Shown piece after piece: positions 1 through 8,230 of a stretch of 64,000 nt of DNA. Position 1 is the first letter of the stretch. The number at the start of each line of letters is the position of its first letter. Position numbers and translations under genes: made by a program. The DNA is taken from the NCBI RefSeq assembly GCF_003590335.1, contig NZ_MIET01000009.1, positions 1 through 64,000 of the forward strand, in the 5' to 3' direction. The notes beneath the pieces were generated by a model. That model made no database searches, had not been told where the DNA came from, and saw nothing but the letters and a program-made list of their open reading frames with translations. This DNA comes from Pseudoalteromonas sp. MSK9-3 (GTDB taxonomy: Bacteria; Pseudomonadota; Gammaproteobacteria; Enterobacterales; Alteromonadaceae).

Positions 1-166
1 AATAGAACAAGTTTGGAGTTGGCTCCGTCAGCACTATTTATCCAATCGTACATTTAAGGGTTATGAAGATATTGTTGGGCAAGTTTCAAAAGCATGGAAC
101 AAATTCATTTCAGTTCCTGAGAGAGTTAGAAAGATGTGCTTAAGAGATTGGATAAAATTGACTTAA
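1..166 (+). pseudogene. IS630-type transposase, C-terminal end (cut by window edge)
   Basis: The frame reads IEQVWSWLRQHYLSN and runs to a TAA at 164-166. This is the C-terminal tail of the DDE domain of IS630/Tc1-like transposases, where the NPIEQVW motif carries the last catalytic acidic residue. The left part lies outside the window, so this could be the end of an intact transposase or another fragment. The same sequence recurs at 236-420 with four substitutions. The IS end seems to lie near 185, after the shared stretch ATGCAGATTGGTAT. Family call is firm; intactness is unknown. Confidence 0.75.
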
Positions 167-185
167 TCTTTATGCAGATTGGTAT

Positions 186-401
186 AATAATGTCACGTTG
201 ATCAAACTACCACCATATTCACCTGAATTAAATCCAATAGAACAAGTTTGGAGTTGGCTCCGTCAGCACTGTTTATCCAATCGTACATTTAAGGGTTATG
301 AAGATATTGTTGAGCAAGTTTCAAAAGCATGGAACAAATTCATTTCAGTTCCTGAGAGAGTTAGAAAGATGTGCTCAAGAGATTGGATAAAATTGACCTA
401 A
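186..401 (+). pseudogene. IS630-type transposase fragment (second copy)
   Basis: From 186 the frame reads NNVTLIKLPPYSPELNPIEQ and continues to a TAA at 399-401. This is only the last 70 or so residues of an IS630 transposase, with the PYSPELNPIE motif of the DDE catalytic core. There is no N-terminal helix-turn-helix region and no first or second catalytic Asp, so it cannot be functional. The only starts are non-ATG (TTG at 198). It directly follows the end of the first copy, so it is the product of a 235-bp tandem duplication rather than a separate insertion. Confidence 0.85.
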
Positions 402-420
402 TCTTTATGCAGATTGGTAT

Positions 421-867
421 TACACTAATTTAAATTATATGGTCACTCAGTTTTCAGCGTATAGATTCTTAGATTTATTAATACCTTTAACCAATGTATT
501 CCAAGCTTTCCTGCGCGAGGAAAGGCTCCTTTCTCTCAGGTATGTGTGGTGATGTTTTGTTAACTCTAAAGGGGCTAATTTTGAAGCCAAACATCGATGG
601 GCTGCAAAAGGGTGTGAATTGGAGAGTGAGGAGAGTTTCAGTTTTTAAGCTCTTAAAAGTGTTCTGAGCTGGTTGTGGAGCTAAAGTTGGGATCAACATA
701 GCCATGAGCAAAGAATTGTATTCTCTTCTTATTCTGAACGTATTGTATCGGTTATATATTTGCTGAGCTATTTTATCAATGGTGAGCGATAAACGCTGCG
801 TTTAAGAAGGGTACGTACTAAAACGCTGTAATTCTGACGCTTTAGTACGTAAGAGCACTTGTTTGAG
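421..867. other. Intergenic region without a convincing gene; contains an inverted repeat
   Basis: Short frames are open on both strands (minus 487-711; plus about 495-664), but none has a recognisable domain, a good ribosome site or coding character. An 11-bp inverted repeat (TACGTACTAAA at 812-822, complement at 841-851) lies just downstream of the phospholipase gene. It has no T-run, so it is not a standard terminator. The region separates the IS remnant from the core chromosome. Confidence 0.5.
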
Positions 868-1893
868 TTATAAAATATCAGTTAGAAGTATACCTACCCC
901 AAAACGTTGGATGTCGGCATCATAATCAATCAAGCTTTCTCCATATCCGTTGAAGTACTGTGCGTAACCACGCAGTCTACCCCAGATAGGGAATGACCAA
1001 TCTAACTGTATCGCACCGCGATTATCACTATTGAGATTATTTCGAGTCATAAAACCAAACTCATGTTCTTCATAACGGTATACGCCACTGAATTCAAAGT
1101 AACCCATGTATTTGTGAATATCGGGGTTATCGTCACCTTTTGCATCTAAAGGTGTCGGCTTATCATCTTCAGGAAGTCGATACCAAGGCTTAAAACTAAA
1201 CACAAAGCCATTATTTTCCCATATGAAGTTGGCATATAAGCGATTCCAAGAGCGTGAATTTGGTTGGCTTCTACCATTTGATTGATGCGAAATACCCAGT
1301 ACCACGGCCATTTCGTCGCCCCACAGTACATTCTCATCATCTAAAAAATTTATCCAGAATAATTCAGGCTCATAATTTGTTTCACGAAAAGGCGAAGAAA
1401 TATCTTTGTTATAAAACTGCCAATAAGACTGCAAAGTGAAACCCATATAGATGGCTTGGTCGCTATCGGAGAAGTTATTGTAAATGGGGACTTTGAGTGA
1501 AAGCTGGTATTTAACTTCAAAGTTATCTAATGGCTCACCAGCTTCTTGGTCAATGTCTTTTAGGCCATCGAAGGGGCGGTTATTCGGACTACTAATATAA
1601 GAAACAGGTAAAATATAATTGCGATGATGCGGCGTCAGTACATTGCGGTTTTTTTCACTCACTCGCTCACGCGCAACACGCTTATCTAAAGAGCTGAGCT
1701 GTTTGGCTGCATCAAGCTTCGCGCAGCGAGTTCTTAATTGTTCGACCGTTTGGTTTTTATCACCGCCAATAATTTCATTGAGTATACATTGCTTAACGAG
1801 ATCAATTTCATCCTGATTGTTTGGCGTTTCGGCAAACGCAGTGAATGAAAGCCCTGAAAGTAAAGTGCCAAAAACAAATGAACGCAGTTCCAT
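868..1893 (-). CDS. pldA: Outer membrane phospholipase A (OMPLA)
   Basis: This is a calcium-dependent outer membrane phospholipase A1/A2, a 12-strand beta-barrel that degrades phospholipids mislocalised in the outer leaflet. The 341-residue protein starts with a signal peptide (cleavage near residue 21, after TAFA), then a periplasmic region of about 100 residues that is longer than in E. coli PldA, then the barrel. The catalytic triad is visible as H203 and S205 in GISHQSNGR and N217 in SRSWNRLY, with the 2- and 12-residue spacing of E. coli H142/S144/N156. FRETNYEPE and YFNGYGESLIDY are further family signatures. It is monocistronic. The family call is very secure. Confidence 0.95.
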   Translation of the reverse strand: MELRSFVFGTLLSGLSFTAFAETPNNQDEIDLVKQCILNEIIGGDKNQTVEQLRTRCAKLDAAKQLSSLDKRVARERVSEKNRNVLTPHHRNYILPVSYISSPNNRPFDGLKDIDQEAGEPLDNFEVKYQLSLKVPIYNNFSDSDQAIYMGFTLQSYWQFYNKDISSPFRETNYEPELFWINFLDDENVLWGDEMAVVLGISHQSNGRSQPNSRSWNRLYANFIWENNGFVFSFKPWYRLPEDDKPTPLDAKGDDNPDIHKYMGYFEFSGVYRYEEHEFGFMTRNNLNSDNRGAIQLDWSFPIWGRLRGYAQYFNGYGESLIDYDADIQRFGVGILLTDIL

Positions 1894-2012
1894 AGTGTGT
1901 TGTTTCGTTGAGTATTATTGAAGCGATAAGTATACACAGCTTTGTGTTAAATGAGGATGAATAACTGATGGGTTATGTAATAGATGAACAGCCGATATAC
2001 AATGGTTAAGTT

Positions 2013-2040
2013 AAAAAGGGTGGCGGCAGAAACCGCCATT
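2013..2040 (-). terminator. Rho-independent terminator of the lysine operon
   Basis: On the minus strand a 6-bp GC-rich stem (TGGCGG/CCGCCA, + strand 2021-2026 with 2033-2038) is followed by CCCTTTTT. It sits about 50 bases past the stop codon of the M14 deacylase gene and fits the end of the minus-strand operon that begins at the lysine riboswitch. Confidence 0.75.
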
Positions 2041-2091
2041 CCTTAGCAAGCAAAGTGTGCTCTGCTTACTCTCACGCAATATATTACTGAG

Positions 2092-3204
2092 CTATAACTC
2101 AAAGTAGTTGGTAAAGAACTTATACAATTCTGTCCCTTGATTGACACTTGCTGACGCAAAATGCAAGATGGCGATGGCATCTTGATCTAAAGTGATACTG
2201 TGTAAAGGTTGCTCTGATAAATAACGTTCCATACGCAAGATATTCGCGATAGTATCGCCCGCTTTTATATGGCTGCCCAGTGCCGCAGTGTATTCAACCA
2301 TGCCCCCCATTGGCGCATAGTAAGCAAGATAATCTTGCAGCATACAAGCGTAACGGGTCATTTTTTGTGGTTTAAATGGTGAATCTAACACTGCTTCTTT
2401 ATGGCTTAAATAGCTAAGCAGGCTTACGGCATCTGCTTTTGCTTCGGTTAAATCAATCTTTTCTTGAGAGCCGAGTTCAACCGTAAATGCCTCAACTAAC
2501 ACGGGAACATCTCGCCCTTGCTTTTTATAGGCGTCACTTAATGCCCACCAAGGACAAAAACACGCTTCATCGAGTGCACCATCAAAGTCATTGGGGATGA
2601 GCAGTACATGTGGAATATTAAAATAACAGGCGCTTGCCTTTGCATATTCTGGGCAATATAGGTGCTTAGATGAAATTGGCCCAGTGTGTAAATCCAATAC
2701 AATATCGGCTTCATGAGCCAAGCATTGTAGGTTGAGTGCAATGCGCTTACCTGTATTGATGCTATAGGCTGGTCCATCAAGCAGGGTCTGAGTTGCTTGT
2801 ACCAACGCAGCGGAGAATTGCTCTTTGATTTCTGTTAAAGGACTATCAAGGTATTCCGCCACAAAGCTATCAACTAATGATAGATGACTATGATACATGC
2901 GATTCCAATTGGTACCTGTAATTGGATCAAAGCGCCCCAGAGTAAATTCCCCTGATTTTTGATTACACCCAATTGGGTTGGCGTATGGCACTAATGTAAT
3001 ATCACTGGCTAAGGTTTGATGCTGTAATTGCTCTAATAATTGATAGATTACGGCATTACCTTGCACTTCAGCGCCATGCATATTAGCTTGGATATAAACG
3101 CGTGGGCCTGTGCCATCGCCTTTTAAACGATACACAGGGATCGTTAATGGCAGTCCATTTGCTATTTCACCAACTTGAATGTCTTCATGGGTAATCTTGT
3201 TCAT
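2092..3204 (-). CDS. M14-family deacylase (succinylglutamate desuccinylase/aspartoacylase type), candidate succinyl-DAP desuccinylase
   Basis: This is a zinc-dependent amidohydrolase of the AstE/aspartoacylase branch of the M14 fold, 370 residues, with no signal peptide. The zinc site is visible as H43 and E46 in NMHGAEVQGN and H173 in VLDLHTGP. The probable catalytic Glu is E243 in TVELGS. A C-terminal beta-barrel-like domain with GGMVEYTAALGSHIKAGD follows. It is the last gene of a riboswitch-controlled operon with dapA-, dapD- and lysA-like genes, 10 bases after the lysA-like gene. Because DapD attaches a succinyl group that must later be removed, this protein may do the job normally done by DapE. 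That role is inferred from context; the chemistry (N-acyl amino acid deacylation) is family knowledge. Confidence 0.8.
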   Translation of the reverse strand: MNKITHEDIQVGEIANGLPLTIPVYRLKGDGTGPRVYIQANMHGAEVQGNAVIYQLLEQLQHQTLASDITLVPYANPIGCNQKSGEFTLGRFDPITGTNWNRMYHSHLSLVDSFVAEYLDSPLTEIKEQFSAALVQATQTLLDGPAYSINTGKRIALNLQCLAHEADIVLDLHTGPISSKHLYCPEYAKASACYFNIPHVLLIPNDFDGALDEACFCPWWALSDAYKKQGRDVPVLVEAFTVELGSQEKIDLTEAKADAVSLLSYLSHKEAVLDSPFKPQKMTRYACMLQDYLAYYAPMGGMVEYTAALGSHIKAGDTIANILRMERYLSEQPLHSITLDQDAIAILHFASASVNQGTELYKFFTNYFEL

Positions 3205-3214
3205 TTCGAATACT

Positions 3215-4420
3215 CTATCTTAAATAATCACTGGCATTTTGCATGGCTCGAACTTGGCTCACTTCACCGTGTTCAATTACATATTCCGCAGGTAATTCAT
3301 GACATAAGAAATACGGCATACTTTCGGTGAAGCCATAGGCGCCGCACTGACTGAAGACTAACCAGTCTTGCTCGTTAACATCACTGGGCAAAGTATGGCG
3401 CCCTAAGTGGTCAAGCGCAGTGCACAATGGTCCATGAATTAAATAGCTGTGTGTAATGGCACTGGAGTTGCGCAATAGTGTGCATGGGAACGCCTGGGTA
3501 GTTACAGCTGGACGCAATAGATGATTGATACCACCTGATACGATAAGTTGATGCTCATTGTAGTTTTGTTTTTGTTCTACGACAGGGTTAGCATAATGAC
3601 CAAACTCGCCTACAGCATATCGTCCAAGTTCCATCCATAACTCAGTGACACCGGCTGACGCTTTAATTTGCGCAAGTGCATCAATTAATGCTGACCAAGT
3701 TAATTGGTCGTCGTTTTCAGAATAAGGGATCCCTAAGCCACCGCCTAAGTCTAATATTTCTAATGTAAAGCCTAGGTCTTCAGCCAGTGCCTTAAGTGGC
3801 GGCACCATTTGTGTCCACAGCTGTGCTAGTTTTTCTGTACACAGCATGTTGCCCCATTGGAAAATATGTAGGCCAACAAAATTAAGTGCTGGGTATGTAT
3901 CTAATTGTAGTGATTGCCACTGCTCAGTGCCTAAACCAAACGGCGTTAAGCTATCACCACCGAGTGGGTTTTTTTCACCTTCAGGCCAACGTAATTGTAC
4001 TCTAAGTAAAATACGTAGTTGGATATCGTGCTCTGTTGCTGCCTCATTGAGCCACTGAACTTGATTGTGGCTTTCTGCCACAAAGGTACGTACCCCTTGT
4101 GACAGAAAGTGCTGGATCTGCCTTTTTGATTTGGCAGGACCCGTATTGAGCACTCGGCTTGCATCGATGTCTTGACGTAAAACTTGATCAAGTTCACCGC
4201 TACTGGCCACATCGAAATCAAACCCTGCTTTATCTATGGTTTGGATCACCTTCGATAAAGGATTCGCTTTAACTGCATACCATAACTTTACAACAGATTG
4301 CTCTGTGAGTGGTTTTAGGTGTGACAGTAAGCCATCTAAGTCATAAACAAAAAACGGGGTATGCTCTTGTTCGGTTAACTCAGTAATCGTTTGACGCAAT
4401 GGTGTGCTCAAAAAAGACAT
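3215..4420 (-). CDS. Diaminopimelate decarboxylase-like type III PLP enzyme
   Basis: This is a fold-type III PLP decarboxylase, 401 residues. It has an alanine-racemase-like TIM barrel with the PLP lysine in WYAVKANPLSK (about K49), the phosphate-binding LDLGGGLGIPY loop, and a C-terminal beta domain with CGAYGFTESMPYF. The most likely role is the last step of lysine synthesis, meso-DAP to lysine, because it lies in a lysine-riboswitch operon. However, the usual GPxCES motif of LysA reads GPLCTALD here and EPGRY reads ELGRY. That places it among the divergent LysA/siderophore-type decarboxylases, so the substrate is not certain. Its ATG overlaps the dapD stop by one base (TAATG), which suggests translational coupling. 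Confidence 0.75.
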   Translation of the reverse strand: MSFLSTPLRQTITELTEQEHTPFFVYDLDGLLSHLKPLTEQSVVKLWYAVKANPLSKVIQTIDKAGFDFDVASSGELDQVLRQDIDASRVLNTGPAKSKRQIQHFLSQGVRTFVAESHNQVQWLNEAATEHDIQLRILLRVQLRWPEGEKNPLGGDSLTPFGLGTEQWQSLQLDTYPALNFVGLHIFQWGNMLCTEKLAQLWTQMVPPLKALAEDLGFTLEILDLGGGLGIPYSENDDQLTWSALIDALAQIKASAGVTELWMELGRYAVGEFGHYANPVVEQKQNYNEHQLIVSGGINHLLRPAVTTQAFPCTLLRNSSAITHSYLIHGPLCTALDHLGRHTLPSDVNEQDWLVFSQCGAYGFTESMPYFLCHELPAEYVIEHGEVSQVRAMQNASDYLR

Positions 4421-5160
4421 TATCGTAATACCTCTTCTAACTCTAGAGACGCGTCGCTTTGTTCATCACGATATTTTACGATAAGCGCACATGACATGCT
4501 TAAGCCTTGCTCACGGCCCCATTCACTTGATGACGGGCGAGAACCAGGAATAACAATGGCATTTTCTGGAATGGCTTCACCTTTGTCTAATTGACGTTCG
4601 TTGATACAGTCATAGACAGGAATGGTTGCTGATAAACGTACGCCAGGTGCAAGTACAGCGCCTTTTTTCACAACAACGCCTTCAACGATAACGCAGCCAG
4701 CACCGATGAATGCGTCGTCTTCAATAACAACTGGGCTTGCGCCAATTGGCTCAAGCACGCCACCTAGTTGCACCGCGGCACTTAAATGAACATTTTTACC
4801 AACTTGTGCGCATGAACCAACCAATGCATGGCTATCGACCATAGTCCCTTCACCAATGTAAGCACCGATATTCACATAAGCTGGTGGCATGATGATAGTA
4901 CCAGAAGCGACGTGTGCACCGCGACGAACACTGCTGCCGCCTGGCACCATACGTACACCAGCATCAGCGGCAAACCCCTGTGGTGCAAGGTTATGCTTAT
5001 CAACAAAACCACCCGGGAATTCCGTGTTGTTGCCGTTTTTAAAGGCTTCTAAGATCCCTTGCTTTACTTCGATGTTAGCATGCCAATTGCCTTGCTCGTC
5101 TTGCGTTGCAGCACGCACAGTGCCATTTTCTAAATTGTTTAGTAGTTCTAACCAGCTCAT
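4420..5160 (-). CDS. dapD: Tetrahydrodipicolinate N-succinyltransferase (DapD-like, short form)
   Basis: A left-handed parallel beta-helix (hexapeptide repeat) acyltransferase of about 246 residues. It should transfer succinyl from succinyl-CoA to tetrahydrodipicolinate in DAP/lysine synthesis. The DapD core is clear: YVNIGAYIGEGTMVDSHALV, GSCAQVGKNVHLS, GGVLEPIGASPVVIEDDAFIGAG. It lacks most of the N-terminal helical domain of the 274-residue E. coli enzyme, so it may be a paralogue of a canonical dapD elsewhere. I chose the ATG at 5160 (MSWLELLNN), 10 bases after dapA ends, over an upstream start inside dapA. An N-acetyl rather than N-succinyl donor cannot be excluded. Confidence 0.85.
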   Translation of the reverse strand: MSWLELLNNLENGTVRAATQDEQGNWHANIEVKQGILEAFKNGNNTEFPGGFVDKHNLAPQGFAADAGVRMVPGGSSVRRGAHVASGTIIMPPAYVNIGAYIGEGTMVDSHALVGSCAQVGKNVHLSAAVQLGGVLEPIGASPVVIEDDAFIGAGCVIVEGVVVKKGAVLAPGVRLSATIPVYDCINERQLDKGEAIPENAIVIPGSRPSSSEWGREQGLSMSCALIVKYRDEQSDASLELEEVLR

Positions 5161-5170
5161 AATAACTGCC

Positions 5171-6055
5171 TTAATTCCAAGATAAAATTGTGGTGTTTGC
5201 ACTGTTAATTGCCTGAGTACAAGGCAGCTCCAAGTGCGTTAAAGGGGGGCGTAAATTCGGCGTATTGAGTTTGCCTTGTGCATGCATCAGTACTTTAACC
5301 GGTATAGGGTTAGCGACTGCAAATAGGCTATCAACCGCATCGGTCCAAGTAGTAAACAGGTTTGGGAAAGTCCCTGCCAGTGAACGACGCACAAACTCAG
5401 CCGTTTGTTGGGGCCATGCATTGGCTGCGACAGAAACAAGGCCCGCTGCGCCTGCTTGTGCAAAATAAGGCATTAAGCCATCATCACCGCTATAAATAGC
5501 CAATTGTGGCGCGGCTTTACGGAATGCTTCAAATACGGCAATGTCACCACTGGCTTCTTTCAGCGCCCATAAATTAGTGTGGTGCGTTAGGTTTTGGAGT
5601 ACTTGAGGGTCAATAGCAATTGCGCTGCGACCTGGGACGTTATAGAGCATACACGGCAGATCTGAGGCGCTAAGTAATGCATCAAACCAGTGAGTTTGTC
5701 CAACGATACCTGGCTTTGCATAAAGTGGAGAGCCGAGTAAAAAGGCATGAATTGGCTGAGTGTTACAAAACTCGACCCACGCGATTTGTTCTTGCAAATT
5801 GGCGCCACCGACAGCGACCATCAAGGGGACGTTTAGGTTTAGAGCACAGACATACTTTACAATGTGTTGATGCTCTTCTGTTGTAAGCGCAAGACCTTCA
5901 CCTGTGCTACCAAGGAGCAGAATGCCATTGTTTGCTTGTGCTTGTTCACACACCAAAGTGCGTAATATGTCATAGTCAACTTGATTATTCGCGTCAAAAG
6001 GCGTAACCAAAGCTGTCCATAAGGGATAGTTGGATAAATCGTATTGTGATTTCAT
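5171..6055 (-). CDS. dapA: 4-hydroxy-tetrahydrodipicolinate synthase (DapA family)
   Basis: This TIM-barrel lyase/aldolase condenses pyruvate with aspartate semialdehyde, the first committed step of DAP/lysine synthesis. Over 294 residues it shows GSTGEG (family GTTGE, about 49-54), the catalytic tyrosine in YNVPGR (about Y138) and the Schiff-base lysine in LKEASGD (about K166). The ATG at 6055 gives the usual family length; an upstream TTG at 6100 would add 15 atypical residues. It is the first gene of the operon, behind the lysine riboswitch. A hairpin ends 5 bases before its start codon. The motifs are slightly divergent from E. coli DapA, which fits a specialised paralogue. Confidence 0.85.
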   Translation of the reverse strand: MKSQYDLSNYPLWTALVTPFDANNQVDYDILRTLVCEQAQANNGILLLGSTGEGLALTTEEHQHIVKYVCALNLNVPLMVAVGGANLQEQIAWVEFCNTQPIHAFLLGSPLYAKPGIVGQTHWFDALLSASDLPCMLYNVPGRSAIAIDPQVLQNLTHHTNLWALKEASGDIAVFEAFRKAAPQLAIYSGDDGLMPYFAQAGAAGLVSVAANAWPQQTAEFVRRSLAGTFPNLFTTWTDAVDSLFAVANPIPVKVLMHAQGKLNTPNLRPPLTHLELPCTQAINSANTTILSWN

Positions 6056-6060
6056 CTCTA

Positions 6061-6124
6061 CCGAACTTATATCTTGTTCGGAGTTAAGGAAGGAGCCCAA
6101 ACTTCGAACAGTTAAAATTCGAAG
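6061..6124 (-). promoter_or_regulatory. Possible riboswitch expression platform hairpins
   Basis: Two hairpins lie between the aptamer and dapA. One is CTTCGAA/TTCGAAG (6102-6108 with 6118-6124); the other is CCGAAC/GTTCGG (6061-6066 with 6076-6081), whose base is 5 bases from the ATG and covers part of a GGTAGAG-like ribosome site. Neither has a strong T-run, which suggests translational rather than transcriptional control. This is inference from inspection only. Confidence 0.4.
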
Positions 6125-6170
6125 AGCAATGGACTTAAAAATGACAAGGCAAGTGGCCTTATTATTTTAA

Positions 6171-6369
6171 GACCAGAAGCTCTCCACCAAACTTACTTGC
6201 TTCGTTAATTCACAAAGCAATTGGTGACAGTCGCTGGGATTCAACCCAGTCGCCCGAAATAGTGACCAAACAAATAATCACTGTTTCTCGGCGTTACTTC
6301 CCCTCACTGCATGTCATTGGAGTTTGCTCTCCTCAATACAGTTACCTGAATAACGCACCTCTTCCAGCC
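6171..6369 (-). promoter_or_regulatory. Lysine riboswitch (L box)
   Basis: Read on the minus strand, the leader shows the conserved L-box blocks in order: GAAGAGGTGCG, AGGTAACT, GGGGAAGTAACGCCGAG, CGACTGGGTTGAATCCC, GACTGTCACC, and GGTGGAGAGCTTCTGG. The P1 helix pairs GGCTGGAAG (6361-6369) with CTTCTGGTC (6171-6179). The aptamer lies 115 bases upstream of the dapA start codon. In this class lysine binding turns off downstream expression, so the operon should be induced under lysine limitation. Confidence 0.93.
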
Positions 6370-6520
6370 CTAGACCAGGGTCATACACAGGGGTATAACA
6401 CTGGCCCTCAAATAGGGTGAGCACGCATTGAAACATTTTAGCCATCTAGGTGTCAAGTGAACCTACGTGAGTTTTATATTTTTTACACTACACTTATAGA
6501 CAACAAAATAGGTGGTCTAG

Positions 6521-8230
6521 ATGCGTCAAATTATTAAATCGATGCGCAGCCGATATGTTATTGCAGTACTAGTTATGGCTATCTTAGTAACATTGGCAGC
6601 GGCAGCAATGCAATTTCTGCTTGAACAAAAACAACAAGATGCAGAGCTGATAAACCGGGCGGGTATGCAACGTATGCTATCGCAAAAAATTGCGTTGGAT
6701 ATTAATCAGGTCGTGTTATTTCAACAAGAAGGAAAATCAACGCAATCACTGATAGCTGAATTAGATAAAAGTGTGGTGTCATTCTTAATGAATCATCAAT
6801 TTATTTTGCGTGAAAAATCGGGCGAATATGAGTTTTTAACGACAGGTTTAACCATGCTCTATTTTACCTCCCCAGTGTATTTAGATAAGCGAAGTAAAGA
6901 TTTTATAGCTCTGTATGAACAAGGTGAGTTTAATACAGAGATTGCCTATACAATAGCGAGTGATGCACAAACATTGCTACTACACCTAGACCAAGCAGTG
7001 AAGCTTTTTGAGCAAGCCGCGAATCGAAAAGTGGAATTAACTCGCACGTTTGAATTTGTGTTTTGGGTGAGTGCAATCGTTTTACTTTGGCTCGAAGTTG
7101 TTTATATATTTCAACCAATGGAAAGACAAGTAAAGCGAGTTATTGACTCTTTAGAACAACAAAAGCAAGAGACGCAGCACGCGTTGGCAATGAAAACACA
7201 TTTTTTAGCACGTGCAAGTCATGAATTAAGAACTCCATTGCAAGCGATATTAGGCTTTTTAAATTTGTATCGCCAAGACGGTAAAAAAGAGCAATTGTTA
7301 CAAGTTGAAGTATCTGCGAAACAGTTAGTCAATCAATTAAATGCAATTCAGGAGTTCAGTCGCTGGGAGAAAGGGGACATTCCTGTCAGTGTTATCCCGG
7401 ATGAAATGACCAAAACCTTACTGCAAGCTATTTCACCTTATCAACTTGAAGCAAAAAGCAAAGGTGTGAATTTAGTGACGGAATTTGGGTTTGATAAATC
7501 GTTAAATGTAGCCTGTGACCATGACCACTTGGCTTGGGTTATTGGTCAGCTTATCGATAATGCAGTTAAATTTACTGAACAAGGTTCAGTGATATTAAAG
7601 GCCTGTTTAGATGATAGTCATTCAACTCTATTAGTAACGATTGAAGACACAGGGTGTGGCTTTAGTGGAACATCCCCTTTCTCGACCAATGTGAGTGACA
7701 CTCATTATCAAGGATTGCAGTTGGGGTTAGTGCGTTGTAAATGGTTGTTGGATGCAATGGGAGGGGGGATTCAGTTTGAAAAAGGGCAAAAATCAGGAAC
7801 TTCAGTCCATGTAAAACTACCTATTTACATGGTAGAAACGTCGCCTGAACAACGTGTTACCGAGAAAAAAATTACAGGGCTACTCGTTGAAGATAATCCA
7901 CTCAATGCACAAATTATTACTAAGGTACTACAGGGGTTTTCTATCGCAGTTAATCATGTAGAGCATGGGCTTGCTGCAATAGATGACTTAAGTACAAATC
8001 GCTATGATGTTATTTTTATGGATTTAAATATGCCGATTATGGATGGTTTTCAAGCCATTGAACACATACGTAACTCTTTAAACTTAAAAGAGCCCATCAT
8101 TGTAGTGACTGCTAATAGTGAGGCACAAGAACTAGAGCGTGCTAAAGCGCTAGGTGCGAATACTATGGTTCTAAAACCATTGGACGAAAAGTCAGTACGC
8201 ACAGCGCTTGAGCAGGTAGGGTTAATTTAA
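6521..8230 (+). CDS. Hybrid sensor histidine kinase with PilJ-type sensor region and receiver domain
   Basis: A 569-residue membrane hybrid kinase. Transmembrane helix 1 spans about 12-33. A periplasmic region begins ELINRAGMQRMLSQKIAL, typical of the PilJ/NarX-like type IV pili chemotaxis N-terminal domain (about 40-170), and helix 2 spans about 178-197. HisKA carries the phospho-acceptor H234 in RASHELRTPL. HATPase shows the N box LIDNAVKF and G boxes DTGCGF and GLQLGLV. The C-terminal receiver domain (about 452-566) has acidic residues in LLVEDN, phospho-acceptor D501 in FMDLNMPIMDG, and K in VLKPLD. No dedicated response regulator is adjacent, so the target is unknown. Its 3' end overlaps the convergent DUF4097 gene by 4 bases. 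Confidence 0.88.
   Translation: MRQIIKSMRSRYVIAVLVMAILVTLAAAAMQFLLEQKQQDAELINRAGMQRMLSQKIALDINQVVLFQQEGKSTQSLIAELDKSVVSFLMNHQFILREKSGEYEFLTTGLTMLYFTSPVYLDKRSKDFIALYEQGEFNTEIAYTIASDAQTLLLHLDQAVKLFEQAANRKVELTRTFEFVFWVSAIVLLWLEVVYIFQPMERQVKRVIDSLEQQKQETQHALAMKTHFLARASHELRTPLQAILGFLNLYRQDGKKEQLLQVEVSAKQLVNQLNAIQEFSRWEKGDIPVSVIPDEMTKTLLQAISPYQLEAKSKGVNLVTEFGFDKSLNVACDHDHLAWVIGQLIDNAVKFTEQGSVILKACLDDSHSTLLVTIEDTGCGFSGTSPFSTNVSDTHYQGLQLGLVRCKWLLDAMGGGIQFEKGQKSGTSVHVKLPIYMVETSPEQRVTEKKITGLLVEDNPLNAQIITKVLQGFSIAVNHVEHGLAAIDDLSTNRYDVIFMDLNMPIMDGFQAIEHIRNSLNLKEPIIVVTANSEAQELERAKALGANTMVLKPLDEKSVRTALEQVGLI

Larger units (their letters stand above)
1..420 (+). repeat. Direct tandem repeat of an IS630 3' end (period 235 bp)
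   Basis: Bases 1-185 match 236-420 at an offset of 235 with four substitutions. The second unit starts at 186 inside the transposase frame and ends at the presumed IS right end at 420. The first unit would begin about 50 bases left of the window. The junction at 185/186 joins an IS end directly to internal transposase sequence. Confidence 0.85.

Noticed and set aside
487..711. 74-codon minus-strand frame
   Set aside because: No domain, no good ribosome site, an opposing frame open across the same bases, and no operon context. Probably non-coding spacer after the IS remnant.
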